Below are positions 10,199-21,413 of a stretch of 64,000 nt of DNA, piece after piece. The DNA is from Aphanomyces cochlioides. Taxonomy: Eukaryota; Oomycota; Saprolegniomycetes; Saprolegniales; Verrucalvaceae. Numbering within the stretch: position 1 is the first letter of the stretch; every line of letters begins with the position of its first letter. The position numbers and the translations under genes were made by a program. The notes beneath the pieces were generated by a model, which did not search any database, was not told the origin of the DNA, and was given only the letters and a program-made list of their open reading frames with translations. Location of the stretch: assembly GCA_019828595.1 (NCBI GenBank), contig JAHQRK010000004.1, positions 2,170,001 to 2,234,000 on the forward strand, given 5' to 3'.

Positions 10199-10295
10199 GC
10201 CATCCATCCAGGGTTAGGCCATCTCATCTTTCGACTCTGTCGATGCAACTTTCATCGAAGGTTATACCCTGATCGACCACTTGCTTCGCCTTCCT

Positions 10296-10310
10296 CATTC
10301 TCACTTTTGA
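10296..10310 (+). promoter_or_regulatory. Initiator-like element of C1
   Basis: TCATTCTCACTTTTG, mirror image of the B1 site, 18 nt before the C1 ATG. Confidence 0.45.
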
Positions 10311-10328
10311 ATTTGCTTTGAGCTGAGC

Positions 10329-12466
10329 ATGACGGAAGTTGTCTACCGCAGCGTTCAAACGCCACGCGTGGATGAGAATGCACCAAGAAGCCTCGCCTCG
10401 ACCAACCAGACCGATTCGCCCAAGACGGCAGTGGGGTGGATCCTCGGCCATTGGTTTGTCGGACTGCTGTGCATTCTCGTGGCCGCGTGGTCGCCGTTCA
10501 TGTATTTCACGCCCTTTTATCGAGCTTCCATTTTGCCAACGTTCAATGCGTGGTGCGGAATCAACCCCAAGATCAAAGGCCGTGCCTCTCTTCTTCCTTC
10601 TCTTTATGACGCTTCCGATTGTGGCCGGCGCTCTCGTCTTTTCGATCGTGCGCACCAAATATCGATTGGTTTCGACCCCGCTCTCCCATCTTCTCCACCG
10701 CAAGCCCAAGTTCTTGTTTCGATGCGTCATGAGCTACGGTGAACTCCTCTTTCTAGCGATTCTTCTCGTTGGCAACAGTCTCATCTTCTACTACATTTGG
10801 AAGCGTGGGTATGACCCCAAGAAGACCATCGGAGCGGGTCCTATCCTCGATCTAGCTGCGAGAATTCTTGGCTTCAACGGAGGATTCAACATGGTACACC
10901 GACTCTGTCGCACTCTTCACGTCTGACTGTAGGCCTTTCTTGCACTGCCTGCCACGCGTCACTGCTTTTGGATGGAGTGGTTGAACATTCCATACGCCCA
11001 TGGGGTCAGGTACCACCGGTGGTTGGGCGTGGCGACCATCGTGACTGTTGGAGGCCACACGCTGTTGTACATCATTGCGTATGCGATTGAGAACGAGCTG
11101 CATGAATTGCTGCCGATTCACGACGGCGGTGTCCATCCGTGGCAAAACTTGTATGGCATCTTGTCCATGTTGGCCATGACGATCATGGGTGTCACGTCGC
11201 TCCCCATCATCCGCCGCAAGTTCTACAACGTCTTTTACTACACGCACTTCCTCTTCATCCCCGCGACTCTCTTTGCCACATTGCACTGGGGCAGCATGAT
11301 CTTCTGGTTTTACACAAGCATGGTGCTTGGTCAACCGCATGTACTCGTCTGCGTCGATCACGGCTCCCGTGAGCATTGCGCGAGCGGTTGCTATGCCTGC
11401 TCAAGTCGTCGAGCTGACCCTGCATTGCGCCACTGGTTACACCCCTGGTGATGTGGTTTGGCTCAAAGTCCCAGCTCTCTCCAACACGCAGTGGCATCCC
11501 TTCAGCGTTGCCTCCACTCCCGTTCACACTCCCGGCCTCCTCACTGTCTACATCAAGTGCCTCGGCAAATGGTCCAACAACCTCTACCACTACATCCGAC
11601 AGTGCGAAAAGGACAACGTCGATCCCATCGTGTACATGGATGGTGGCTACACGCCAGCTCCTGCGATTCCAGCCAAGCATTCGGACGTTGTGTTTGTGGG
11701 CGGTGGCATTGGCGTGACTCCTCTCATGGGCCAGCTCGTCCACATCTTGCACACACATCCAAACCAAACGGTGTGGCTCATCTGGCACGTTCGAGGATCC
11801 GACATGTTGTTGCAATTCCGTGGCTGGCTCCGTGAAGTCGAAGAGTTGGCAGCATCGACTGGTGGCCGTGTCAACCTTCGCTTGCATGTGACCCAAGAAC
11901 ACGCGAATGCACTCAACGTGGCGGATGACGAATTCACATCGGAAATCACATTCGTCCAACCCACGACGAGCGTGGCTCCTCGTCCGTACGCTCATTTGAG
12001 CACGGTGAAGCGCACGTGGATGCTCCTCGTCGCGTTTGGTCTCAGCGCTGGTCTCCTTGGCATCGTCCGGTATGGCCGCAAGGTCCAAAGTGCGAGCAAC
12101 AAGACCAACATGTGGCAACTCCAACGTGTCGTGGAATTCGTCGTCGTGGTTGCTGGTGCTTACTTTGCTTACATTGTGTCGTATGTCAAGACGACGACGC
12201 CTTCGATTCCAGCCAAGTCGGACGACGCATCGGACGCCAAGCTTGACAAGAAATACATGGACGCTGCTGATTTCATGACACACTACAACGTCCAGTTCAA
12301 CCGCGCAGTGTGGTCTGATGTGTTCCGTGAGGTCGACGTCAACACCGCCCAGGATGCGACTGTCGGCGTGTACGTCTCTGGTCCCAAGGCGTTGGTCCAA
12401 GCGGTGGACTTTGAGCTCCAAGGCAAGTCGAAATTCCACGTCCGCAACGAAGAGTTTGAAATGTAG
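10329..12466 (+). pseudogene. FRO-like pseudogene C1
   Basis: Mirror copy of B1 with the same 20-nt deletion (junction 10580/10581) and 5-nt deletion (near 11326), and the same 39-nt intron (10894-10932). It lacks B1's extra g but has a private in-frame 3-nt duplication near 10465, giving one extra Leu in the first helix. The downstream frame 11327-12466 is open for 379 codons and retains the FAD motif WHPFSVAST and GGGIGVTP. Because the two deletions together change the length by 25 nt, no single frame spans the gene. Confidence 0.75.
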
Positions 12467-13632
12467 ACTGCTCTACTCCATATTGTGGTAATTGAAATTG
12501 TGTTTTGTAATGGCACTATCTACTGGTAGTGCCTTGAAATTGACCGCTGTCGGTGTTTCGCAGCACAACATCGGATGTATATTCAATAGTTTTCAAGCTC
12601 CATTCCAGTGGATCGTTCTCTCTACTCTATGCCTACCTAGTTACAGTAGTGGACGTGCCATCGGCGCCTGTGGGCTGTTCCACTCCTGAATCAACTTCCG
12701 CTCTTGTCAGCACCTCCAGCCAGCCCTTGCATGGAGTGTTACGTACAGTGGTGTATTCCTCGTGGCAACAACCAACTGATACGGTATTTCGTGCGATGGA
12801 TGCGTCGTCGAGGTGTCCTTTCTAAGGAAAGTATTGTATAGTAGTACAAATAGACAGGCCCCAAGGGGGGCCGCTCATTTGAGTTTCCTCTATATAATAA
12901 TATTCCGGATACACATGAAATATAATTTTTCAGAAGTATATATGATACAGAGGAAGACATAATGAAAGGACTATGGAAATCATTTCTAATTTCATTTTTG
13001 ATTCAATCACAATTGGAAGCGATAGACCTATTTTTTCTGGCCCATGTTGCACCTTTACTCGATTTTTCCTCATGGCAATTATACCAAGAGACATACAAAT
13101 CTACAACAAGGTGGTTTCTCTCGTTCCACAACATCATACTTCACTTAGCTGCTGCAGGAAAATGAGTTCTCGATTTCACCGAATCACACTCGGCCCTCTA
13201 GTCATGATATCCAGACTATAAGCAAGATATTTATTTAGTCCAATATATTTTTTCCATTTCTGCAATATAAAATTGGATTCGATATTATTCTTAATTTCTT
13301 CATATATCTATCCAATTATCTTTCAGCATGAAGAAGAGCTGAATGTACACTGCGTGATAGTTGACATGCCTGAATTTTTCGACACATTGTTTCGAGCGAG
13401 GGAAGCGAACTCTACTATTACACTATTTTGGAATTGTGTTGACCAAGGACAAGATGGCCCTGGTTTCTATAGCTGATTACCTCTGGATGCTTGATGACAA
13501 GTTATATTGTCATTTTCAACCAAATTTGTGGTTTTGACCAAAAAGCGAATTCATTTTCAAATCGATTTCATCATACTGAAGTGGTGTGTGTGTGTCAGTG
13601 TGTGTTTTGCGTGAGTCAGGCGGCTGGTCGAT

Positions 13633-13678
13633 TCTGATTGGCTGACTATTTTTTAATTTTTAATTCTAGCCAATCAGA
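13633..13678. repeat. 11-bp inverted repeat of CCAAT boxes upstream of D1
   Basis: tctgattggct (13633-13643) is perfectly mirrored by agccaatcaga (13668-13678) across a 24-nt AT-rich loop. A second pair, cattgg (14086-14091) and ccaatg (14103-14108), lies closer to the gene. Comparable pairs precede gene A. Confidence 0.5.
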
Positions 13679-13800
13679 GAATCCCGTTCGATTCGGAATC
13701 GATTCGAAACCTCGGTCGATTCAAACCGTTCCTCACAATTTTGTATCAAGAGCACAATACTTCCACATTTTATTTTTTAGTCCTTAATATTTCTTATAAG

Positions 13801-13814
13801 GTATGAATTCATAC
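13801..13814. repeat. Perfect 14-bp palindrome gtatgaattcatac
   Basis: The site equals its own reverse complement and marks the right edge of the AT-rich island. It is present in every unit (25015-25028, 36229-36242, 47444-47457). Confidence 0.5.
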
Positions 13815-14319
13815 AGGTAGTTGCACCACCAGAGCCGCACTATTTTGGTGGGGCCGGTCTATTTGGTACTTTACAATATGAACTTTGCCAGCGATGTTGA
13901 CTCCGGCGTCAGTGGGTTGCGTCGCGCGGCCAGTGACTTTATTCTTGGTTTGAGTGTTCAGGGGCGATCGAAACCCGGTCGTTCTTGCTCGAAGGCGACA
14001 AAGAATGTCAATCTCGTCAAGCTCACGTCGAGTGGTCAGTTGGACACGTCGAGCCATGTGGTACTTTTTGTCTCAAAACTTTTGTCATTGGTTATGAAAA
14101 AGCCAATGAGCGCGATGGTTGTGTCTCGAGAGGCGTCGGCCACACGCTTTGACCATCCACAATCTATTCTGTTCAGTTTCTACTTGGCTCACGTCGGCAC
14201 ATACCACTTTGAAACGCTGTGGCCGCATCGCCACCACACAAAGATGAAGCCGATGGAATAATCGCTGAGGAGGATATACAAGGCGACATTTCGCGGACAA
14301 TCGCCCAAGAGTCTCCCAC

Positions 14320-14333
14320 TCATTCTTGAATTT
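14320..14333 (+). promoter_or_regulatory. Oomycete initiator element of D1
   Basis: Matches 13 of 14 positions of TCATTYYNCAWTTT and ends 14 nt before the ATG at 14348. Identical sites precede D2-D4. Confidence 0.6.
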
Positions 14334-14347
14334 TCCTCAAGCCAAGC

Positions 14348-16510
14348 ATGAGCCAAGCTGCCTACCGCAGAGTGGCATCGCCTCATACGAACGAGTTTAC
14401 ACCGAGAAGCGCCGCGTCGAGCACGCCATCCAACTCTCCGAAGACGTCGGTGGGATGGACTCTTGGACACTGGTTTGTCGGACTGTGTATCCTTGCCGCG
14501 ACGTTCACCCCGATCATGTATCATTTGCCCTTCTACAGGGCGTCCATCTTGCCTGAAGTCAATGGCTGGTGGGGCGTCAATCCCAAGATCAAAGGCAGTG
14601 GCCATAGCGAAATGTCCGTGCCAACGTACTTCTTTCTTGGCATGGTTGTTCCCGTCGTCGTTGGCGCTCTTGTCTTTGCCGTTGTCCGAGCCAAGTCTCC
14701 ACTGGTGACAACGCCGTTCTCTCCTTTTCTCCACCGCAAGCCCAAGTTTTTGTTTCAATGCGTCATGAGCTATGGTGAACTTCTCTTTCTCGCGGTTGTC
14801 CTCGGCGGCAACGCGCTCGTCTTTGGGTACTTTTGGAAACGTCAATACAACCCAAAGAAGACTGTCGGAGCCGGTCCCATCCTCGAACTCATTGCACTCA
14901 CACTTGGTTTCAACGGCGTTTTCAACATGGTATGCCGTTCACCACTACGTTCGTGGCACTCACCTCGATGTTAGGTCTTCCTCGCGCTCCCTGCGAGTCG
15001 CCATTGCTTCTGGATGGAATGGTTGAACATTCCCTTCGCCCATGGTGTCAAGTACCATCGCTGGTTGGGCGTTGCGACCATCGTTGCTATTGGAGGCCAC
15101 ACGCTTTTCTACATCATTGCATACGCCATTGAAAACGAGCTCCATGAATTGCTGCCAATTCACGACGGCGGTATCCATCCGTGGCAAAACTTGTATGGCA
15201 TCTTGTCGTACTTGTCCATGGCCATCATGGGGATCACGTCGCTCCCCATCATCCGCCGCAAGTTCTACAATGTCTTTTACTACACGCACTTCCTCTTCAT
15301 CCCCGCGGCTCTCTTTGCCACTTTGCACTGGGGCAACATGATTTACTGGCTCTACACCTCCATTGTTCTCTACTTGGTCAACCGCATGTACTCGTCTGCG
15401 TCGATCACGGCCCCCGTTTGTATCAAGCGTGTGACAGCTCTACCAGCTCAAGTCGTCGAACTCACTCTCCACTGTGCCACTGGTTACACCCCTGGTGATG
15501 TGGTTTGGCTCAAAGTCCCAGCTCTCTCCAACACGCAGTGGCATCCTTTTAGCGTTGCCTCCACTCCCGTTCACACTCCCGGCCTCCTCACTGTCTACAT
15601 CAAGTGCCTCGGCAAATGGTCCAACAACCTCTACCACTACATCCGACAGTGCGAAAAGGACAACGTCGATCCCATCGTGTACATGGATGGTGGCTACACG
15701 CCAGCTCCTGCGATTCCAGCCAAGCATTCGGACGTTGTGTTTGTGGGCGGTGGCATTGGCGTGACTCCTCTCATGGGCCAGCTCGTCCACATCTTGCACA
15801 CACATCCAAACCAAACGGTGTGGCTCATCTGGCACGTTCGAGGATCCGACATGTTGTTGCAATTCCGTGGCTGGCTCCGTGAAGTCGAAGAGTTGGCAGC
15901 ATCGACTGGTGGCCGTGTCAACCTTCGTCTGCATGTGACCCAAGAACACGCGAACGCACTCAACGTGGCGGATGACGAATTCACATCGGAAATCACGTTC
16001 GTCCAACCCAAGACCAATGTGGCTCCTCGCCCTTATGCCCACTTGAGCACTGTGAAGCGCATGTGGATCCTCTTCCTTGCTTTTGGCTTCAGTGCTGGTC
16101 TTCTTGCGGTCGTCAAGTATGGTAACCGAGTGCAAGTCACCGGCAAAGGATCCAACATGTGGCAACTCCAACGTTTGGTTGAATTCCTTGTCGTGATCGG
16201 TGGCGCATACTTGGCTTACATCGTGACGTTCATCAAGACGACGACGCCTTCGATTCCAGCCAAAACCGAAGACGAAACGGACAAGCAGGACAAGAAAGAC
16301 ATGAACGTAGATGACTTCTTGGCCCACTACAATGTTCAATTCAACCGCGCTGTGTGGGCCGATGTCTTCCGTGAGATCGAAACCAACTCAGCTCATAACG
16401 CGACTGTTGGCGTGTACGTCTCTGGTCCCAAGGCCTTGGTCCGAGCGGTGGACTTTGAAATCCAAGGTAAATCCAAGTTCCACGTTCGCAACGAGGAGTT
16501 TGAAATGTAG
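14348..16510 (+). CDS. FRO-like ferric-chelate reductase D1 (D/A chimera), two exons
   Basis: Exons 14348-14929 and 14975-16510 give 705 residues. The 45-nt intron (GT...TTAG) is a multiple of three but contains an in-frame TAG, so it must be spliced. Splicing restores FNM|VFLALPASRH, matching the uninterrupted A sequence. Haem pairs are H222/H236 and H299/H312; WHPFSVAST and GGGIGVTP follow, and two helices split the NAD domain as in A. The 5' three-fifths are D-specific (see D4), whereas everything from about 15930 to the stop is identical to A. The switch lies between the D-type variant at 15547 (catccttttagc) and the A-type variant at 15929. Role as for A: transmembrane reduction of Fe(III) or another acceptor at NAD(P)H expense. 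Start set by the initiator at 14320-14333. Confidence 0.9.
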
Positions 16511-16519
16511 AAAGTTGTA

Positions 16520-16863
16520 TTGTGCTTTTGCTGTAAATTTCTATTTTTTGAGTGATTTCTCAATTTCAGCACAATGACGCCTTGAACCGCGCTAGAGGGA
16601 AAATATGGCGATAAGCTTCTTTAAAGCGGGTCCGTCCAAGCTCTACTATTACTTATCATCAATTTTAAGCATTATTCATCGTTGTGACGAGCAAAATCCA
16701 ATGCGTTGTCTCTTTTAACCCACTACCTATTTCATCCAGAATTTGTGAAATCGTGTACATGTTGAGAAGTTATTGAGCATTTTGCTCAGTCAAAATAGCC
16801 GTGATTCGATTGTGCATGAAGTGGTGGAAATTTGTACAATAATAAGCCAAGTCGAACACGGCC
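16520..16863. mobile_element. 344-bp insertion flanked by TA dinucleotides, unit 2 spacer
   Basis: Behind gene A the flank reads aaagttg-TA-aaattgtg. Behind D1 the same junction is opened: aaagttg-TA, 344 bp of AT-rich sequence, then TA-aaattgtg. This is what insertion of a TA-targeting element (Tc1/mariner or a derived MITE) leaves. Clear terminal inverted repeats are not visible, so precise deletion in the A flank is the alternative. Confidence 0.4.
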
Positions 16864-17602
16864 TAAAATTGTGTTAATTTGAAATTGCGTCATTTGTTTA
16901 CTTACCTCGTGTTTCTCTGATTCATCTTTCTTCATGATGGAGCTGTAGAGCCTTAGGGAAATAACTCACTCGGGCCTGTAGATGGATTGGTGGCCATGTT
17001 GGACCTTTCGGTTGCTCTGAATTTGCAATCGCGTGAAGGTATTGAGAAGTATGAAGTGCAAACTAAGGTCGATGATGCTTCGGCGGAGCTGACATCCAAT
17101 CCGTCTTCCAGCTTGCTTGACCTTCCAAGTGTTCTTGCATGGCTCAACAACTGATGCGCAACTAGATGGCCAGGTTTGAGCTCTCCAGACGGACATATAA
17201 TACGTGGATGATGCCAGGAATACCGAGTCCAACAAAATAATTGCAAAGGATCCGACGTCTCGGGGAGATCAGACAAGAGTACTAGGGACGGTCGCTTGGG
17301 TGTAACTCCTTGGTATATTGCGCTTGGACTTTGTCGTGGTCAACTATCGCAAGGGTTCTGACGAGTAGTTCCTTCATTGCGTCTGAAGATGTGATAACCT
17401 AACCCTCGCAGAGTGCCACGCATCACATTGAATGTGTGAATGACGAGTGATTTGCGCTTTCTCAGTGACTCGAGTTCCCTCCATTGTCTTTCAGACAACA
17501 TGTTCGCTGAGAAACCGCACGACGGGACAAGGCGCAGCTGGACACTCGACTGCCGATAGTCAAGTTTTTCGCCCCTTTTTTCCTAAATACGTTTTGCACA
17601 AT

Positions 17603-17803
17603 GCAATTGTTGACGCACTTCAATTCCCTCTGGAAATGATTTGCACTTCTGAAAAGCCTTCAGAGCAGTGACTGGGTGTCTCAACCATGGCACGGGAAGG
17701 GGGCGCAATAAAAATTATCTGGAAACATCTAGCTCATCAACCCATGCATTCTCCACATGTCTCTGCTACGGGTATTGTTGAAAAAAAGTATGTCAACAAT
17801 TGC
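17603..17803. repeat. MITE-like element E1, unit 2
   Basis: Copy of 6387-6587 with the same mirrored termini. Confidence 0.5.
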
Positions 17804-18339
17804 AACCACTTTTCGAGATTTGGAGTCGGACCTCGATTTCACGACTACCCACACATTCCAAGTGCTTTCTTAAAGACCCGAATGACTTACTTGAGTGAAC
17901 ACCAGCCGTACGTTTGTTCGTCGAAGGTGAAGTGACGCCTTGCCACTCTATAAGGGTTAGGCCTCAGTGCCGCCAACCATAATTTCAGTTGTAGAAATAA
18001 AGTCACTGCCCACAATCCACCATTCTATCCTCTTTGCCATTCATGCTGCCGATAAAGCTGGCTGCCTGCTCTGTAATGTCCTCTCGGCCATTGGAATAGT
18101 TCTACAAACTCCAGCGACGTGAATGAGTCCAAATGAAGTGTATCAAGTCTGTCATGTATGCAGAGCCACAATGCAAGGATAAGGGTGATCGCCTGCATGG
18201 TGCGACCCATGTTTATTGTACCCTCCTCACCCAAGATAGGACATGACCCAAGACGGGGAAAGCTCTGGTTGAACTGAATTTCAAGACATAAATAACGTCA
18301 ACGCAATATGCAATATGAAATTAACACAAGGTCAATGTT

Positions 18340-20606
18340 GTCTACATTTCAAACTCTTCGTTGCGGACGTGGAATTTCGACTTGCCTTGGAGCTCAAAGT
18401 CCACCGCTTGGACCAACGCCTTGGGACCAGAGACGTACACGCCGACAGTCGCATCCTGGGCGGTGTTGACGTCGACCTCACGGAACACATCAGACCACAC
18501 TGCGCGGTTGAACTGGACGTTGTAGTGTGTCATGAAATCAGCAGCGTCCATGTATTTCTTGTCAAGCTTGGCGTCCGATGCGTCGTCCGACTTGGCCGGA
18601 ATCGAAGGTGTCGTCGTGTTGACATACGACACAATGTAAGCAAAGTAAGCACCAGCAACCACGACGACGAATTCCACGACACGTTGGAGTTGCCACATGT
18701 TGGTCTTGTTGCTCGCACTTTGGACCTTGCGGCCATACCGGACGATGCCAAGGAGACCAGCGCTGAGACCAAACGCGACGAGGAGCATCCACGTGCGCTT
18801 CACCGTGCTCAAATGAGCGTACGGACGAGGAGCCACGCTCGTCGTGGGTTGGACGAATGTGATTTCCGATGTGAATTCGTCATCCGCCACGTTGAGTGCA
18901 TTCGCGTGTTCTTGGGTCACATGCAAGCGAAGGTTGACACGGCCACCAGTCGATGCTGCCAACTCTTCGACTTCACGGAGCCAGCCACGGAATTGCAACA
19001 ACATGTCGGATCCTCGAACGTGCCAGATGAGCCACACCGTTTGGTTTGGATGTGTGTGCAAGATGTGGACGAGCTGGCCCATGAGAGGAGTCACGCCAAT
19101 GCCACCGCCCACAAACACAACGTCCGAATGCTTGGCTGGAATCGCAGGAGCTGGCGTGTAGCCACCATCCATGTACACGATGGGATCGACGTTGTCCTTT
19201 TCGCACTGTCGGATGTAGTGGTAGAGGTTGTTGGACCATTTGCCGAGGCACTTGATGTAGACAGTGAGGAGGCCGGGAGTGTGAACGGGAGTGGAGGCAA
19301 CGCTGAAGGGATGCCACTGCGTGTTGGAGAGAGCTGGGACTTTGAGCCAAACCACATCACCAGGGGTGTAACCAGTGGCGCAATGCAGGGTCAGCTCGAC
19401 GACTTGAGCAGGCATAGCAACCGCTCGCGCAATGCTCACGGGAGCCGTGATCGACGCAGACGAGTACATGCGGTTGACCAAGCACCATGCTTGTGTAAAA
19501 CCAGAAGATCATGCTGCCCCAGTGCAATGTGGCAAAGAGAGTCGCGGGGATGAAGAGGAAGTGCGTGTAGTAAAAGACGTTGTAGAACTTGCGGCGGATG
19601 ATGGGGAGCGACGTGACACCCATGATCGTCATGGCCAACATGGACAAGATGCCATACAAGTTTTGCCACGGATGGACACCGCCGTCGTGAATCGGCAGCA
19701 ATTCATGCAGCTCGTTCTCAATCGCATACGCAATGATGTACAACAGCGTGTGGCCTCCAACAGTCACGATGGTCGCCACGCCCAACCACCGGTGGTACCT
19801 GACCCCATGGGCGTATGGAATGTTCAACCACTCCATCCAAAAGCAGTGACGCGTGGCAGGCAGTGCAAGAAAGGCCTACAGTCAGACGTGAAGAGTGCGA
19901 CAGAGTCGGTGTACCATGTTGAATCCTCCGTTGAAGCCAAGAATTCTCGCAGCTAGATCGAGGATAGGACCCGCTCCGATGGTCTTCTTGGGGTCATACC
20001 CACGCTTCCAAATGTAGTAGAAGATGAGACTGTTGCCAACGAGAAGAATCGCTAGAAAGAGGAGTTCACCGTAGCTCATGACGCATCGAAACAAGAACTT
20101 GGGCTTGCGGTGGAGAAGATGGGAGAGCGGGGTCGAAACCAATCGATATTTGGTGCGCACGATCGAAAAGACGAGAGCGCCGGCCACAATCGGAAGCGTC
20201 ATAAAGAGAAGGAAGAAGAGAGGCACGGCCTTTGATCTTGGGGTTGATTCCGCACCACGCATTGAACGTTGGCAAAATGGAAGCTCGATAAAAGGGCGTG
20301 AAATACATGAACGGCGACCACGCGGCCACGAGAATGCACAGTCCGACAAACCAATGGCCGAGGATCCACCCCACTGCCGTCTTGGGCGAATCGGTCTGGT
20401 TGGTCGAGGCGAGGCTTCTTGGTGCATTCTCATCCACGCGTGGCGTTTGAACGCTGCGGTAGACAACTTCCGTCATGCTCAGCTCAAAGCAAATTCAAAA
20501 GTGAGAATGAGGAAGGCGAAGCAAGTGGTCGATCAGGGTATAACCTTCGATGAAAGTTGCATCGACAGAGTCGAAAGATGAGATGGCCTAACCCTGGATG
20601 GATGGC
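18340..20606. repeat. Left arm of inverted repeat, unit 2
   Basis: Reverse complement of 21414-23680. A short patch near 18597-18620 differs from the right arm by three substitutions that are absent from B1. Confidence 0.9.
18342..20476 (-). pseudogene. FRO-like pseudogene B2
   Basis: Start 20476, stop 18342, intron 19876-19914. It carries the family's 20-nt (near 20226) and 5-nt (near 19482) deletions but not B1's extra g. The frame 19481-18342 is open for 379 codons and has Asn in SYVNTTTPS where B1, B4 and all C copies have Lys. Confidence 0.75.
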
Positions 20607-20868
20607 ACACGCTGCGTTGAAGCTGTCAAGAAGGCACATCCATTGAGTGGAACGCTCACATACTTCTGAAAGATGAGTGATAGAGAAACAACGTGACTTG
20701 ATGGGTGCAGCAGGCCACTCGACTGATGTCCAGACGAATGGATGTCGGGGCACACATTGATAGGTGTGAATCTCCACTGAACACTTTCACGGTTGTACCG
20801 ACTCGTGTGCCTTCTTGCTTGACGTTATCCTCAGCGTTGAAATTGTGTTCAGTCGCGACGTTTGCTCT

Positions 20869-21138
20869 GCAATTGTTGACACACGAGCTCACGACAATAC
20901 CCGTGGCATGGCGAATACTACACTGTTTTGAAAAGTACGAATGGAGGGACAAGGCAAGCGAGTTGAAAGGAGTTGCCAACTCGGGGCAATCAAGCAGTCG
21001 TGCAATCGCCGCTGGTGCCTCATTTCCAGGCCAAGACTCTATGAATCCAAGGGGACGTCGAATGCACACCTCAGGAATTCAACAATTGCACAACTAACGA
21101 CGTGCCACGGATATTGTTGAAAGCGCGTCGACAATTGC
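20869..21138. repeat. MITE-like element E2, unit 2
   Basis: Copy of 9654-9923 inside the loop between B2 and C2. Confidence 0.5.
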
Positions 21139-21413
21139 GTAGAATAAGACGAGGTTGACCACACGTCCTACCAACAGGTCACGTCGAACCCAAACGCGTT
21201 TCAAGGAAGCGGAACATGCAATACATTTCATAAATGTGCTGCGGAGATTCAGAGCTTGTCGTACTTGCCAGTCGTTTTGATATCAGTCGAGTGTCCAGCT
21301 GCTCTCAATCTTGCAATTGTTTCTTCGCGTCTCTGTTATAGTGAAGCTAGAGTACACGACAAGTCACTGGACACGACGAATGCTTCGTCTTCTCTTTACT
21401 AGTTGGTCATGGA

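Larger units (their letters stand above)
10199..12468. repeat. Right arm of 2.27-kb inverted repeat, unit 1
   Basis: Reverse complement of 7124-9391. The flank diverges straight after the C1 stop codon (tagac). Confidence 0.9.
12469..14319. other. Spacer between C1 and D1 with an AT-rich island
   Basis: No recognisable gene. From about 12840 to 13820 the DNA is markedly AT-rich. It begins near a GC-rich hairpin (ggcccc/ggggcc around 12858-12872), includes a TG-rich microsatellite near 13583-13607, and ends at a perfect 14-bp palindrome (13801-13814). Open frames at 12962-13221 and 13821-14261 carry no motif. The block is conserved in all four units, so it predates the amplification; it may be an old transposon insertion. 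Confidence 0.45.
5710..16510. repeat. Tandem unit 1 of the FRO array (about 10.8 kb)
   Basis: Unit 1 runs from the A stop to the D1 stop and holds B1, C1 and D1. Its first part (5710 to about 6340) is only loosely similar to the matching spacer of units 2-4 and lacks their 344-bp insertion. From about 6340 onward it is almost identical to them. Private differences are an extra g near 8455 in B1, an extra 3 nt near 10465 in C1 and a 1-nt loss near 12877. Gene-free stretches within it are described separately. Confidence 0.9.

Noticed and set aside
7126..12466. NADPH oxidase (respiratory burst oxidase) identity for the cluster
   Set aside because: Haem spacing fits the superfamily, but the split NAD domain with two extra helices and the lack of EF-hands fit FRO-type ferric reductases better.
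13821..14261. 146-codon frame upstream of D1 (and copies) as a gene
   Set aside because: No motif, ends close to the D initiator, and competes with open frames on the other strand (13809-14057 and 14189-14845).
14348..14974. Premature stop in D1-D4 (208-codon first frame), suggesting pseudogenes
   Set aside because: The stop lies in a 45-nt GT-AG intron. Removing it restores the family sequence exactly, and the homologous site is an intron in H.
6140..20600. Telomere-like words (cctaaccct, agggttagg) as evidence of interstitial telomere repeats
   Set aside because: They occur as isolated single words next to spacer sequence, not in tandem.
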